Shown here: positions 17,417 to 25,614 of the stretch, one piece after another
Layout of the letters: the number at the start of each line of letters is the position of its first letter
Numbering within the stretch: the stretch's first letter is position 1
Source of the DNA: Solwaraspora sp. WMMD792
GTDB taxonomy: Bacteria > Actinomycetota > Actinomycetes > Mycobacteriales > Micromonosporaceae
Length of the DNA: 64,000 nucleotides
NCBI RefSeq assembly: GCF_029626105.1
Contig: NZ_JARUBH010000009.1
Span: forward strand, 2,356,001 to 2,420,000
Direction of reading: 5' to 3'
Position numbers and translations under genes: made by a program
Notes under the pieces: model-generated
Seen by the model: the letters and a program-made list of their open reading frames with translations, nothing else
The model's database searches: none
Told to the model about the DNA's origin: nothing

Positions 17417-17725
17417 ATGGCCACCATCGACGCCCAGAGCATCCGCAAGGTCGTCGTCGCCTGCGACGCCGGCATGGGCAGCAGCGTCATGCTCGCCAGC
17501 CAACTGCGCAAGCAGCTCAAGAAGCAGCAGGTGACCGTCGAGCACACCCCGGTCAACTCCATTCCGGCCGACGCCGACGTCATTGTCTGCCACCAAGGGC
17601 TGGCCGACCGGGCCCGCGTCAGCGCACCCGGCAAGGTGGTCGTCCCGGTGCAGATCTTCCTCGGCGACCCGGCCGTCGCCCGGCTGGTGGCCGCAGTGCA
17701 GCAGGGCGGCCAACTCGATGGCTGA
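17417..17725 (+). CDS. PTS EIIB component, mannitol class
   Basis: Phosphocarrier that passes phosphate from EIIA to the incoming sugar. Seen: the active-site P-loop VVACDAGMGSSVMLAS with Cys16, matching the CDAGMGSS loop of mannitol EIIB, and the C-terminal VQIFLGDPAVARLVAAV. 102 residues, domain-sized. Of two in-frame ATGs (17411 and 17417) I choose 17417 because the GGAGG at about 17405 is then correctly spaced. In most bacteria this domain is fused to EIIC; here it is a free protein. Its end overlaps the EIIA start by 8 bp. Confidence 0.9.
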   Translation: MATIDAQSIRKVVVACDAGMGSSVMLASQLRKQLKKQQVTVEHTPVNSIPADADVIVCHQGLADRARVSAPGKVVVPVQIFLGDPAVARLVAAVQQGGQLDG

Positions 17726-18185
17726 ACCGCAATCGGACCCCGGCGCTCTGCTCGAGCGCCGGGCCGTCCGGCTGACCGAACAGGCCGGCGACCGGGTCGC
17801 CGCCGTGCGCCGCTGCGGCGAAGTGCTGGTCGAGCTCGGTGCGGTCACCGAGGAGTACATCGCCGCGATGCTGCAGCGCGAGCAGTCCATCTCCACCTAC
17901 GTCGGGGAAGGTGTGGCGATCCCGCACGGCACCCTGGCCGGCAAGGAAGCGGTACGCCGCGACGCGCTCGCCGTGCTGCGCTTCCCCGACGGGGTGGACT
18001 GGGCCGGATCCCCGGTCACCGTCTGCGTGGCGATCGCGGCGCGCGGCGACGGCCACGTGGAGCTGCTCGCCGCCCTCGCCCAGATCCTGCTCGACCCGGA
18101 ACAGGCCCGCGAGTTGCGGGAGGCCACCGAGATCGACGACGTGCTCCGGCTGCTCGCGCCGGTAGGAGAGGAGAGCTCCACATGA
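17718..18185 (+). CDS. PTS EIIA component, mannitol/fructose class
   Basis: Cytoplasmic phosphocarrier receiving phosphate from HPr. Seen: YIAAMLQREQSISTYVGEGVAIPHGT with the phosphorylated His70, typical of the PTS EIIA type-2 fold (MtlF/FruA), and FPDGVDWAGSPVTVCVAIAARGDGHVELLAALAQIL. 155 residues. ATG 17718 lies inside the EIIB 3' end and the EIIA stop overlaps the dehydrogenase ATG (ATGA at 18182), so these genes are tightly coupled. Confidence 0.92.
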   Translation: MAEPQSDPGALLERRAVRLTEQAGDRVAAVRRCGEVLVELGAVTEEYIAAMLQREQSISTYVGEGVAIPHGTLAGKEAVRRDALAVLRFPDGVDWAGSPVTVCVAIAARGDGHVELLAALAQILLDPEQARELREATEIDDVLRLLAPVGEESST

Positions 18186-19222
18186 AGGTCGTCCGGTTCC
18201 ACTCCCCCGGCGACGTCCGGATCGAGGAGGCACCGCAGCCGCAGCCCGGCCCCGGCGACGTGTTGATCCGCGTCCGGGCCTGTTCGACCTGCGGCACCGA
18301 CGTCAAGATCCGCAACTACGGTCATCACCACATCGCCCCGCCCCGGGTGATGGGCCACGAGATCGCCGGCGAGGTCGTCGAGGTCGGCGCCGAGGTCACC
18401 GGGTGGCAGGCTGGCGACCGGGTCCAGGTGATCGCGGCCATCCCGTGCGGCACCTGCGGCGAGTGCCGGCGCGGCCGGATGACGGTCTGCCCCAACCAGG
18501 AGTCGATGGGCTACCACTACGACGGTGGGTTCGCCGAGCACATGGTGGTCCCGGCCAAGGTGCTCGCCGTCGACGGGCTCAACCGCATCCCGGACGGGGT
18601 CAGCTACGCCGAGGCGTCGGTGGCCGAGCCGCTCGCCTGCGTACTCAACGGGCAGAACCTGGCCCGGGTCGGCCCGGGCGACGACGTCGTCATCATGGGC
18701 TCCGGCCCGATCGGCTGCCTGCACGTACGGCTGGCCCGCTCGCGCGGCGCCGCCCGGGTCTTCCTGGTCGACGTCAACCGGGAGCGGCTCGACCTGGCCG
18801 CCGCGCTGGTGCATCCCGACGCCACCGTCTGCGGTGCCGAAACCGACGTGATCGACGAGATCAAGAAGTTGACCGACGGACGCGGCGCCGACGTGGTGAT
18901 CACCGCGACCGCCGCCGGTGTCGCCCAGGAACAGGCGTTGCAGATGACCGCCCGGCAGGGCCGGATCAGCTTCTTCGGCGGTCTACCCAAGGACAAGCCG
19001 GTCATCGCCTGCGACTCCAACCTGGTGCACTACCGGGAGCTGACCATCGTCGGCGCCAACGGCTCCAGCCCGTCGCACAACGCCGAGGCGCTCGCCCTGA
19101 TCGCCAGCGGCGCGGTACCGGTCGCCGATCTGATCACTCACCGGCTGCCGTTGGACCGGGCCCTCGACGCCTTCGACGTGGTCGCCCGGGGCGAAGCCAT
19201 CAAAGTCACCATCGAGCCCTGA
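18182..19222 (+). CDS. Zinc-dependent medium-chain polyol (phosphate) dehydrogenase
   Basis: Cytoplasmic NAD(P)-dependent oxidoreductase of the sorbitol/threonine/galactitol-1-phosphate dehydrogenase group. Seen: catalytic-zinc residues in ACSTCGTDVKI and MGHEIAGEVVEVG, the structural-zinc cluster CGTCGECRRGRMTVC, the cofactor-binding IMGSGPIGCLHVRLARSRGA, and FFGGLPKDKP. 346 residues. It sits between PTS components and HPr, so its likely job is to oxidise the hexitol phosphate made by the PTS into a ketose phosphate for the PfkB kinase. That ordering is my inference. Classical mannitol-1-phosphate dehydrogenase (MtlD) belongs to a different family, so this would be a non-orthologous replacement. 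Confidence 0.88.
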   Translation: MKVVRFHSPGDVRIEEAPQPQPGPGDVLIRVRACSTCGTDVKIRNYGHHHIAPPRVMGHEIAGEVVEVGAEVTGWQAGDRVQVIAAIPCGTCGECRRGRMTVCPNQESMGYHYDGGFAEHMVVPAKVLAVDGLNRIPDGVSYAEASVAEPLACVLNGQNLARVGPGDDVVIMGSGPIGCLHVRLARSRGAARVFLVDVNRERLDLAAALVHPDATVCGAETDVIDEIKKLTDGRGADVVITATAAGVAQEQALQMTARQGRISFFGGLPKDKPVIACDSNLVHYRELTIVGANGSSPSHNAEALALIASGAVPVADLITHRLPLDRALDAFDVVARGEAIKVTIEP

Positions 19223-19272
19223 CCCAGGAATCCATCGAGCCCTGACCCCCACCAGGGACAAAGGAGGCAGCC

Positions 19273-19584
19273 ATGCCTACCCGTACCGTCACCGTCGGCT
19301 CCGCCAGCGGACTGCACGCCCGGCCCGCCGCGTTGTTCGTCGCCGCCGCCGCCACCGCGCCGGTGCCGGTGATGATCAGCACCGCCGGTCGGCCGGCGGT
19401 GCCGGCCCGCAGCATGCTCTCGGTGCTCTCCCTCGGCGCGAAGCAGGGTACCGAGGTGACCCTGGAAGCCGACGGTGACGGCGCCGACGCCGCGCTCGAC
19501 GAGCTTGCCGCGTTGCTCGCCCGCGACCTCGACGCCGAGCCCGGCGGTGACGGCGCCGGTGCCACGGCGGCCGGTCGTGGCTGA
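19273..19584 (+). CDS. ptsH: PTS phosphocarrier protein HPr
   Basis: General PTS energy coupler, phosphorylated by EI and donating to EIIA. Seen: GSASGLHARPAALFVAAA with the active His15 at its canonical position, and ARSMLSVLSLGAKQGTEVTLEADG around the regulatory-serine region. 103 residues, slightly longer than usual because of a Gly/Ala-rich tail. AAGGAGG precedes the ATG. Its stop overlaps the EI GTG by 8 bp. Confidence 0.95.
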   Translation: MPTRTVTVGSASGLHARPAALFVAAAATAPVPVMISTAGRPAVPARSMLSVLSLGAKQGTEVTLEADGDGADAALDELAALLARDLDAEPGGDGAGATAAGRG

Positions 19585-21226
19585 GCTGCACACCGGGCTC
19601 GGCGTCAGCACCGGGCTGGCCGCCGGCCCGGTGCACCGGGTGGCCGAGGCGCCCCGGCTGCCCGCGCCGGTGCCGGTCGACGACTCGGCCGCCGAGGCGG
19701 ACCGGGCGGTCGCCGCCCTGGTGGCGGTCGCCACCGAGCTGGGCCGGCGGGCCGGCACCGCGACCGACCCGACGGCGGCGGAGATCCTGCGGGCGCAGGT
19801 GATGATGGCCGAGGACCCGGTGCTGCACGAGGCGGCACGGGCCCGCGTGGCCGCCGGTGCCGACGCGCCGCACGCCATCGACGCCGCGCTCGCCGAGCAC
19901 CGGGCGGCGTTCGCGGCCGCCGGCGGGTACCTCGCCGAACGGGTCGCCGACCTGGACGACCTGCGCGACCGTGCGGTCGCGGTCTGCCTGGGCGAACCGA
20001 TGCCCGGCGTGCCCGACCTGGGCGTGCCGTTCATCCTCAGCGCCCGGGACCTGGCCCCGGCCGACACCGCCGGGCTCGACCCGGCCCGGGTGCTCGCCCT
20101 GGTCACCGCAGCCGGCGGGCCGACCAGCCACACCACCATCGTGGCCCGGGCGCTCGGGTTGCCGGCGGTCGTACGGTGCCCAGGCATTCTCGACGTACCG
20201 GACGGCACCCTGGTCACAGTGGACGGCACCACCGGCGACGTCACCGCCGGTGTCGACGACGACACCGTCGCCGAGACCCGCCGGCGGGAACAGCAACGCC
20301 GGGCGGAACTGGCGGCGACCAGCGGCCCGGGACGCACCGCCGACGGACATCCGGTGACCCTGCTGGCCAACGTCGGCTCCGCCGCCGACCTCGTCGACGA
20401 CGTGGAAGGCGTCGGCCTGTTCCGCACCGAACTGCTCTACCTGGACCGCGCCGAGCCGCCCGGTCACGACGAGCAGGTCACCGCGTACGCGAAGGTGTTC
20501 ACCGCCGCCGGTGACCGCAAGGTGGTGCTGCGGACCCTGGACGCCGGCGCGGACAAACCGTTGCCGTTCCTGCACGCCGGCGAAGAGCCGAACCCGGCGC
20601 TCGGCGTACGCGGGCTGCGGACCGCCCGGCGCCGCCCCGAGGTACTGCGCACCCAGCTCGACGCGATCGCACAGGCCGCTGGGGCCACCGGCACCGAGGT
20701 GTGGGTGATGGCACCGATGGTGACCACGCCGGCGGAGGCGGCCGAGTTCGCCGAGCTGGCCCGCGCGGTCGGGCTACCCACAGTGGGCGTGATGGTGGAG
20801 GTCCCGGCGGCCGCGCTGCGGGCCGAGGCGCTGCTGCGGCACGTCGACTTCCTCAGTATCGGGACCAACGATCTGAGCCAGTACGCGTTCGCCGCCGACC
20901 GCCTCTGCGGCGACCTGGCCGACCTGCTCGACCCGTGGCAGCCGGTCCTGCTGGAGCTGATCGCCGCCTGCGCGCGGGCCGGTGCGGCCGCCGGCAAACC
21001 GGTCGGGGTCTGCGGTGAGGCGGCCGCCGACCCGGCCCTGGCCGTAGTGCTGACCGGGCTCGGGGTGTCCAGCCTGTCGATGTCGGCCCGGTCGGTGCCG
21101 GCGGTGCGGGCCGCGCTCGCCGCGCACACCCTGGAGGACTGTCAGCGGCTGGCCCGGGCCGCGCTGGCCGCGCCGGACGCGGCGGCCGCCCGCGCGGCGG
21201 CCTCGGTCGGCCCGGCCGCCGGCTGA
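19577..21226 (+). CDS. ptsI: PTS enzyme I (phosphoenolpyruvate-protein phosphotransferase)
   Basis: Starts the PTS phosphate relay by taking phosphate from phosphoenolpyruvate. Seen: N-terminal HPr-binding helices, phospho-histidine motif GGPTSHTTIVARALGLP (His185), then the PEP-binding barrel with FRTELLYLDR, GVMVEVPAAALRAEALL, DFLSIGTNDLSQYAFAADR and VGVCGEAAADP. 549 residues, full length. GTG 19577 is chosen because it gives the conserved ELHTGLGVSTGLAAGPV start and overlaps the HPr stop. Finding HPr and EI in the same operon as one EII suggests this locus is self-contained. Confidence 0.95.
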   Translation: MAELHTGLGVSTGLAAGPVHRVAEAPRLPAPVPVDDSAAEADRAVAALVAVATELGRRAGTATDPTAAEILRAQVMMAEDPVLHEAARARVAAGADAPHAIDAALAEHRAAFAAAGGYLAERVADLDDLRDRAVAVCLGEPMPGVPDLGVPFILSARDLAPADTAGLDPARVLALVTAAGGPTSHTTIVARALGLPAVVRCPGILDVPDGTLVTVDGTTGDVTAGVDDDTVAETRRREQQRRAELAATSGPGRTADGHPVTLLANVGSAADLVDDVEGVGLFRTELLYLDRAEPPGHDEQVTAYAKVFTAAGDRKVVLRTLDAGADKPLPFLHAGEEPNPALGVRGLRTARRRPEVLRTQLDAIAQAAGATGTEVWVMAPMVTTPAEAAEFAELARAVGLPTVGVMVEVPAAALRAEALLRHVDFLSIGTNDLSQYAFAADRLCGDLADLLDPWQPVLLELIAACARAGAAAGKPVGVCGEAAADPALAVVLTGLGVSSLSMSARSVPAVRAALAAHTLEDCQRLARAALAAPDAAAARAAASVGPAAG

Positions 21227-21271
21227 CCCGCTGGCCGGCGGCACCGTTCAGCTGGCCGGTCCTACGCGGCG

Positions 21272-21682
21272 TCACCGGGTGCCGTGCGGCACCGGATCGA
21301 CGGTGCCGTACGGCACGTCGGGGCGGCAGCGGCGCAGCCGGGCGGCGGCCAGCCGGCCGCCGATACCGAGGCCGTGGGTGCGCACCGCAGCCAGGCCGTA
21401 CGCACTGCAGGTGGGCGTGAACCGGCAACGGCCCGGCCAGTACGGCGACAGCCAGCGCCGGTAGCCGCGGATGGCCGTCTCCCCCGCCCGGTCCAGCAGG
21501 GGTGCCCGGGTGGCGGTCGCCGCCAGCGCGCCGACGGTCAACAGGGTCGAGAACAGTCCCAGGTCGCAGCAGTCGCAGCCATCCCAGCAGCCGTCGACAC
21601 TGCGGGAGCGGGCCGACCTGCGCCGCTGGCGGCGGTTCTCCCGGGCGTTCGCCCAGCGTTTCAGGACCATGCTGTTGATCAT
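21272..21682 (-). CDS. yidD: YidD-type membrane protein insertion efficiency factor
   Basis: Small membrane-associated protein thought to assist YidC-dependent insertion. Seen: the YidD core RGYRRWLSPYWPGRCRFTPTCSAYGLAAVRTHG, with its conserved CRFxPTCSxY cysteines, and LRRCRPDVPYGTVDPVP. In front is an extra 60-70-residue basic stretch with a Cys-rich patch (DGCWDGCDCCDLG) and a hydrophobic segment. The start is uncertain (ATG 21682 or 21670). Normally yidD lies beside rpmH/rnpA/yidC; here it is isolated, so it may be a second copy. Confidence 0.8.
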   Translation of the reverse strand: MINSMVLKRWANARENRRQRRRSARSRSVDGCWDGCDCCDLGLFSTLLTVGALAATATRAPLLDRAGETAIRGYRRWLSPYWPGRCRFTPTCSAYGLAAVRTHGLGIGGRLAAARLRRCRPDVPYGTVDPVPHGTR

Positions 21683-21754
21683 CGACGACGCAGGCAACAG
21701 CGACGCGAGACGGTCGTCGTTGACGTGGCAGTGGACCGGCCGCAGGATCAGCTC

Positions 21755-22501
21755 ATGAATCGGACGATCCTGGTTACCGGGGCCCGACGCGGCATCGGCG
21801 CGGCCCTCGCGACCGGTCTCGCCGCGCCGGGGACGACCCTGGTGCTGCACCACCTGGCCGCCGCCGACGAGGCGGAGGCCGTCGCCGGACGGTGCCGGGC
21901 GGCCGGCGCGCACGCCCGGATCGTCGAGGCGGACCTGTCGGTCCCCGCCGAGGTGCTGGCCCTGGCCGAGGCGGCCGGACCGGTCGACGTACTGGTCAAC
22001 AACGCGGCGCGGGCGTCCAATGTCTGGATCGACGAGTTGCCGCTGGCCGAATGGGAGGCGACGTTCGCGGTCAACGTCACCGCCCCGATGCTGCTCAGCC
22101 AGGCGTTAGCGGCGGGGATGCGGGACCGTGGCGGCGGCCGGATCATCAACGTCACCTCGGCCACGGTCCGCCTGGGCGGCCCGTCCGGGCCGTCGTACGT
22201 GTCGAGCAAGGCGGCGCTGGTCGGTCTCACCCGTTCGCTGGCCCGCGCGTTCGGGCCCGACGGCACGACGGTCAACGCGATCTCGCCGGGCGCGATCCGT
22301 ACCGAGGGCGAACGGGAACTCGCCGGGAACGCCCCGGTCGACGAGGCCGCGGTTGACGCCGCGATCCTGCACCGGCAGGCGGTGCAGCGCCGACTCGACC
22401 CTGACGACATCGTCTCCACCGTCCGCTTCCTGGCCAGCCCTCACTCCGGTGCGGTCACCGGTCAGGTGATCGAGGTCGGTGGCGGGCTGGTACACCGCTG
22501 A
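21755..22501 (+). CDS. Short-chain dehydrogenase/reductase
   Basis: Classical SDR oxidoreductase. Seen: cofactor motif TGARRGIGAALATG, VLVNNAARAS (NNAG variant NNAA), catalytic Ser in INVTSATVRLGG, YVSSK (YxxxK) and the C-terminal VTGQVIEVGGGLVHR typical of FabG-like enzymes. 248 residues. Encoded divergently from yidD with about 70 bp between starts. The substrate cannot be called. Confidence 0.9.
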   Translation: MNRTILVTGARRGIGAALATGLAAPGTTLVLHHLAAADEAEAVAGRCRAAGAHARIVEADLSVPAEVLALAEAAGPVDVLVNNAARASNVWIDELPLAEWEATFAVNVTAPMLLSQALAAGMRDRGGGRIINVTSATVRLGGPSGPSYVSSKAALVGLTRSLARAFGPDGTTVNAISPGAIRTEGERELAGNAPVDEAAVDAAILHRQAVQRRLDPDDIVSTVRFLASPHSGAVTGQVIEVGGGLVHR

Positions 22502-22607
22502 CCCGCCGGGTACGGGCGTTCATCCGCTGGTCAGCCTCCCTCGACGGTGCTGTTCACCTGTGCCGGCGATGCTCCGGCTCGTCTGATCCCCGCAGCGTGG
22601 AGGCATC

Positions 22608-24431
22608 GTGTCCAGACCGATCTGGCAGTTCACCGCGATCGTCGCGGTCCTGACCCTACTGATGGGCGCGGCGGCGCCGTCCGGGGCGAGCGCCGGCACC
22701 GGCGCCGACCCGGTCCTGCTCACCGAACCGTTCCTGCAGTCCCCGGCGAAGAACTCCGTCCGGGTCGTCTGGTTGACCGAGTTCGCCGGTCGGCACCACG
22801 TCGTGGTGGTCGGCCACCGGGCCGGCGAGCTCAACCGGGCCGAGCTGCGGGCCGCCGCCACCGGCGGCAAGATCCGGGGGGTACGGGTGTTCCGGGCCCG
22901 GACCGGCGAGTTGTCCCGGGTGGCGGAGGACACCGCCTCGCAGATCCCGGACCCGCCGACGCAGATCACCCGGCGGCACATCTGGCGGCACGAGGCGACC
23001 GTACGCGGGCTCGGCGTGGGCAGCCGGACGCCGTACCGGGTGGTGTCGATCGAGCGTGGCGCGCTGGTCGCTTCCGACACGTACACCCTGGCGCCGGCCG
23101 CCGCCCCCGGCCAGGCGCAGCAGATCCTGCTGACCAGCGACCACCAGTCGATGCCGAACACCCCGGCGAATTTGCAGAAGGCGGTCGAAACGGTCGGCCG
23201 GATCGACGCGGTGTTCCTCGCCGGCGACCTGGTGAACGTCCCGGACCGGGCCTCGGAGTGGTTCGACGACCAGCGCGGCGGGGCGTTCTTCCCGGCGCTG
23301 CAGGGGCGGGCGTCGCGGACGGTCAACGGGGTCACCTGGACCGGCGGTGAGATCCTGCAGCACGCGCCGATCTTCCCGGCGATCGGCAACCACGAGGTGC
23401 AGGGCCGCAGCGGCCTGCCGACGCTGAACGAGTCGTTCAACGCACCGGTGCCGCGTGAGGTGGCCGAGGCGGCGTACCGCAAGGTCGCCCGGCAGGTGAA
23501 CCCCCGGAACAACCGCAAGATCAAGGAACGCTGGATCCTGGAGAACTCGTTCAACACCGAGACCTACGAGGAGATCTTCTCCCTGCCGACCAGCGGACCC
23601 GGCGGGGAGCGCTGGTACGCGACGACCGTCGGTGACGTCCGGCTGATCTCGCTGTACGCCACCCGGATCTGGCGGGGCACCGGCATCGCCGCCGACCCGG
23701 CGAACTGGCAGCGGACCCGGTACACCGAGGCTCCGGCGACCACCGACGACCTGCTCGCCCAGGGCTGGGGTTCGCACATCTTCGAGAAGATCGGCATCGG
23801 CAGCCGGCAGTACCGGTGGTTGCAGCGTGAGGTGGCCAGCCGGCAGTTCCGGGACGCGAAGTACACGGTAGTGATGCTGCACGAGGGCCCACACGGGCTG
23901 GGCGACAACGTCAACCCGCCGTTCACCGACCCGGTGCGCACCGAGGAGACCGACGCCGCCGGCAACACACTGGTCCGGTACGACTACCCGCGCGCGGACA
24001 ACGTGCTGACCCGCGACGTCGCCCCGCTGCTGGAGTCCGCCGGGGTGGACCTGGTGCTCAACGGTCACTCACACCTGTGGAACCGGTTCACCGCCGCCTC
24101 CGGCACCCACTACCTGGAGACTTCCAACGTGGGCAACTCGTACGGCGCGTTCCACCCGCTGTCGGGCCGGTCCCGGCCGGTCCCGCCGGCGCCGTGGAAT
24201 CCGGACAACTACCTGGCCCAGGGCAACCCGGGCGGGCTGGAGCCGCAGGTGCCGACGGTCGCGCCGCTCACCGACCCGGCCGGTACGCCGTTGCCGTTCG
24301 TGCAGAGCAACGACTACTCGGTGTTCAGCGTCCTGGACACCGGCACCGGCGAGGTGACCAGCTACCGCTACGACATGCGTACCCCGGATGTTGCGCCGGT
24401 CGTGCTGGACCGGTTCCCGCTCGGCGCCTGA
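22608..24431 (+). CDS. Secreted calcineurin-like metallophosphoesterase
   Basis: Exported phosphatase or phosphodiesterase related to purple acid phosphatases. Seen: signal peptide (FTAIVAVLTLLMGAAAPSGASA), an N-terminal fibronectin-like strand region to about residue 160, then metal-binding motifs SDHQSMPN, FLAGDLVNVPDR, PAIGNHEVQGRSG, MLHEGPHG and NGHSHLWNRF. The first motif reads DHQ where DxH is usual, so one ligand may be unusual. 607 residues. GTG start with GTGGAGG upstream. Stand-alone gene, convergent with snapalysin. Confidence 0.87.
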   Translation: MSRPIWQFTAIVAVLTLLMGAAAPSGASAGTGADPVLLTEPFLQSPAKNSVRVVWLTEFAGRHHVVVVGHRAGELNRAELRAAATGGKIRGVRVFRARTGELSRVAEDTASQIPDPPTQITRRHIWRHEATVRGLGVGSRTPYRVVSIERGALVASDTYTLAPAAAPGQAQQILLTSDHQSMPNTPANLQKAVETVGRIDAVFLAGDLVNVPDRASEWFDDQRGGAFFPALQGRASRTVNGVTWTGGEILQHAPIFPAIGNHEVQGRSGLPTLNESFNAPVPREVAEAAYRKVARQVNPRNNRKIKERWILENSFNTETYEEIFSLPTSGPGGERWYATTVGDVRLISLYATRIWRGTGIAADPANWQRTRYTEAPATTDDLLAQGWGSHIFEKIGIGSRQYRWLQREVASRQFRDAKYTVVMLHEGPHGLGDNVNPPFTDPVRTEETDAAGNTLVRYDYPRADNVLTRDVAPLLESAGVDLVLNGHSHLWNRFTAASGTHYLETSNVGNSYGAFHPLSGRSRPVPPAPWNPDNYLAQGNPGGLEPQVPTVAPLTDPAGTPLPFVQSNDYSVFSVLDTGTGEVTSYRYDMRTPDVAPVVLDRFPLGA

Positions 24432-24484
24432 TCGGCGACGGTCCCGCTACCGGCCGGGCCGGTGGCGGGACCGCAGGTCGTCGT

Positions 24485-25039
24485 TCAGTTGCCGGCCCAG
24501 ACGTAGGACCGGCCGGCGGTGGAGGCGTCGGTGACCGTCGCGGCGGCGCGGGCGAACAGTTGGTCGACCCGGGCCGCCTCGGCGGCACTCGGGTAGGCGT
24601 TGCGGCAGGACACCGGCGCGCTGCTGCCGGACATCAGGTCGGAGCACAGCCCGGTACGCCGGTCCGGCAGCCCGAGGATGTGTCCCCACTCGTGGGTGGC
24701 GATCCGGGTCCGGTCGTAGCCCTGGTCCACCGCCTGGGTACCCATGTAGATGCGGCCGGCGCCCAGCCGGGTGACGTACGCCCGGGGCCAGCCGCTGTCG
24801 ACGTAGATCACGACCGACGCCGGGCTGCCCGGCTGCAGCCGGACGTTGTCCACGCTGCTGTTCCAGATCTGCGCGGCCTGGGCGAAGTTGGTCGCGAACT
24901 GGCCGGCGCGGCTGGCGTCGTAGTAGATCGTGGTCATCGCGGCCGAGGCCGGCGCGGTGGCCACGACCTGGACACCGATCAGCGAGAGGATGGCGGTGAC
25001 CGTCGCGAGGATCGCCCGGACGGTGCCTTGTCTCGGCAT
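24485..25039 (-). CDS. Snapalysin-type extracellular zinc protease (M7)
   Basis: Small secreted neutral metalloprotease. Seen: signal peptide (ILATVTAILSLIGVQVVATAPASA), the mature start MTTIYYDASRAGQFATNF as in Streptomyces SnpA, and the zinc motif THEWGHILGLPD (His116, Glu117, His120, Asp126: HExxHxxGxxD), with LCSDLMSG and SCRNAYPSAAEAARVDQLF after it. 184 residues, with no pro-domain beyond the signal. SnpA genes usually lie next to a LysR activator; none is here. A GGTATCG repeat cluster sits upstream. Confidence 0.93.
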   Translation of the reverse strand: MPRQGTVRAILATVTAILSLIGVQVVATAPASAAMTTIYYDASRAGQFATNFAQAAQIWNSSVDNVRLQPGSPASVVIYVDSGWPRAYVTRLGAGRIYMGTQAVDQGYDRTRIATHEWGHILGLPDRRTGLCSDLMSGSSAPVSCRNAYPSAAEAARVDQLFARAAATVTDASTAGRSYVWAGN

Positions 25040-25064
25040 GGCATGGCTCCTTGGGAACGGGCCG

Positions 25065-25092
25065 CGATACCGGTTGGTATCGACTGGTATCG
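25065..25092. promoter_or_regulatory. Inverted and direct GGTATCG repeats upstream of snapalysin
   Basis: CGATACC at 25065-25071, GGTATCG at 25076-25082 and GGTATCG at 25086-25092. The first two form an 18-bp inverted repeat (7-bp arms, 4-bp loop) and the last two are direct repeats 10 bp apart, one helical turn. They lie 26-53 bp before the snapalysin start codon, in the place expected for a regulator. Confidence 0.6.
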
Positions 25093-25236
25093 CTCACCGT
25101 AGGCCAACTTAATCGATACACACCTATCCCATTTCACTCATAGCGCGACCCGCTGCTTGAGCCTCGCGGCGCACCCGGCAGGCCGGACCCGACGTGACGA
25201 CTCGCACAGCACGGACCCCCGGCAGCGGATGATGAC

Positions 25237-25252
25237 TTGAAGAAGTCTTCAA
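25237..25252. promoter_or_regulatory. Probable ArsR-family operator
   Basis: TTGAAGAAGTCTTCAA is a perfect inverted repeat (7-bp arms around AG), 8 bp before the conserved ATG of the ArsR-type regulator. ArsR-family repressors typically autoregulate through short palindromes of this kind overlapping their promoter. The same bases could be read as a TTG start of a longer protein, but the operator explanation fits better. Confidence 0.65.
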
Positions 25253-25260
25253 TTGCACAC

Positions 25261-25614
25261 ATGCCAGTACCGCTGTACCAGAAGAAGGCCGAGTTCTTCC
25301 GGATGCTCGGCCACCCGGTGCGGATCCGGGTGCTCGAACTACTCGGCGAGCGCCCCCGCCAGGTCCGCGAACTGCTCGCCGAGATCGACGTCGAGGCGTC
25401 GAACCTGTCCCAACAGCTCGCGGTGCTGCGCCGGGCCGGGATCGTGGTCTCCAGCCGGGACGGCTCCGCCGTCACCTACGCCCTGGCCGGGCCGGACGTC
25501 GCGGACCTGATGCGGGCGGCCCGGCGAATCCTCACCGAGATGCTGGTCGACCAGACCGAGTTGCTGGCCGAACTGCGGGACGCGTCGGCCCACGCCCCGT
25601 CGAGGCGCGGATGA
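25261..25614 (+). CDS. ArsR-family winged-helix repressor
   Basis: Cytoplasmic dimeric repressor controlling itself and the coupled SulP transporter. Seen: VPLYQKKAEFFRMLGHPVRIRVLELLGERPRQV, then the recognition region EIDVEASNLSQQLAVLRRAGIVVSSRDGSAVTYAL. The metal-binding ELCVCDL motif of ArsR/SmtB is absent, so a metal or arsenite effector is not indicated; sulfur species or another anion is possible given the SulP partner. ATG 25261 is preferred over a TTG at 25237 because homologues begin at PVPLYQ and the upstream bases form a palindrome. There is no clear ribosome site. 117 residues. Confidence 0.88.
   Translation: MPVPLYQKKAEFFRMLGHPVRIRVLELLGERPRQVRELLAEIDVEASNLSQQLAVLRRAGIVVSSRDGSAVTYALAGPDVADLMRAARRILTEMLVDQTELLAELRDASAHAPSRRG

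Noticed and set aside
25237-25260. TTG start for a longer ArsR protein
   Set aside because: The bases form a perfect palindrome and homologues begin at the ATG at 25261.
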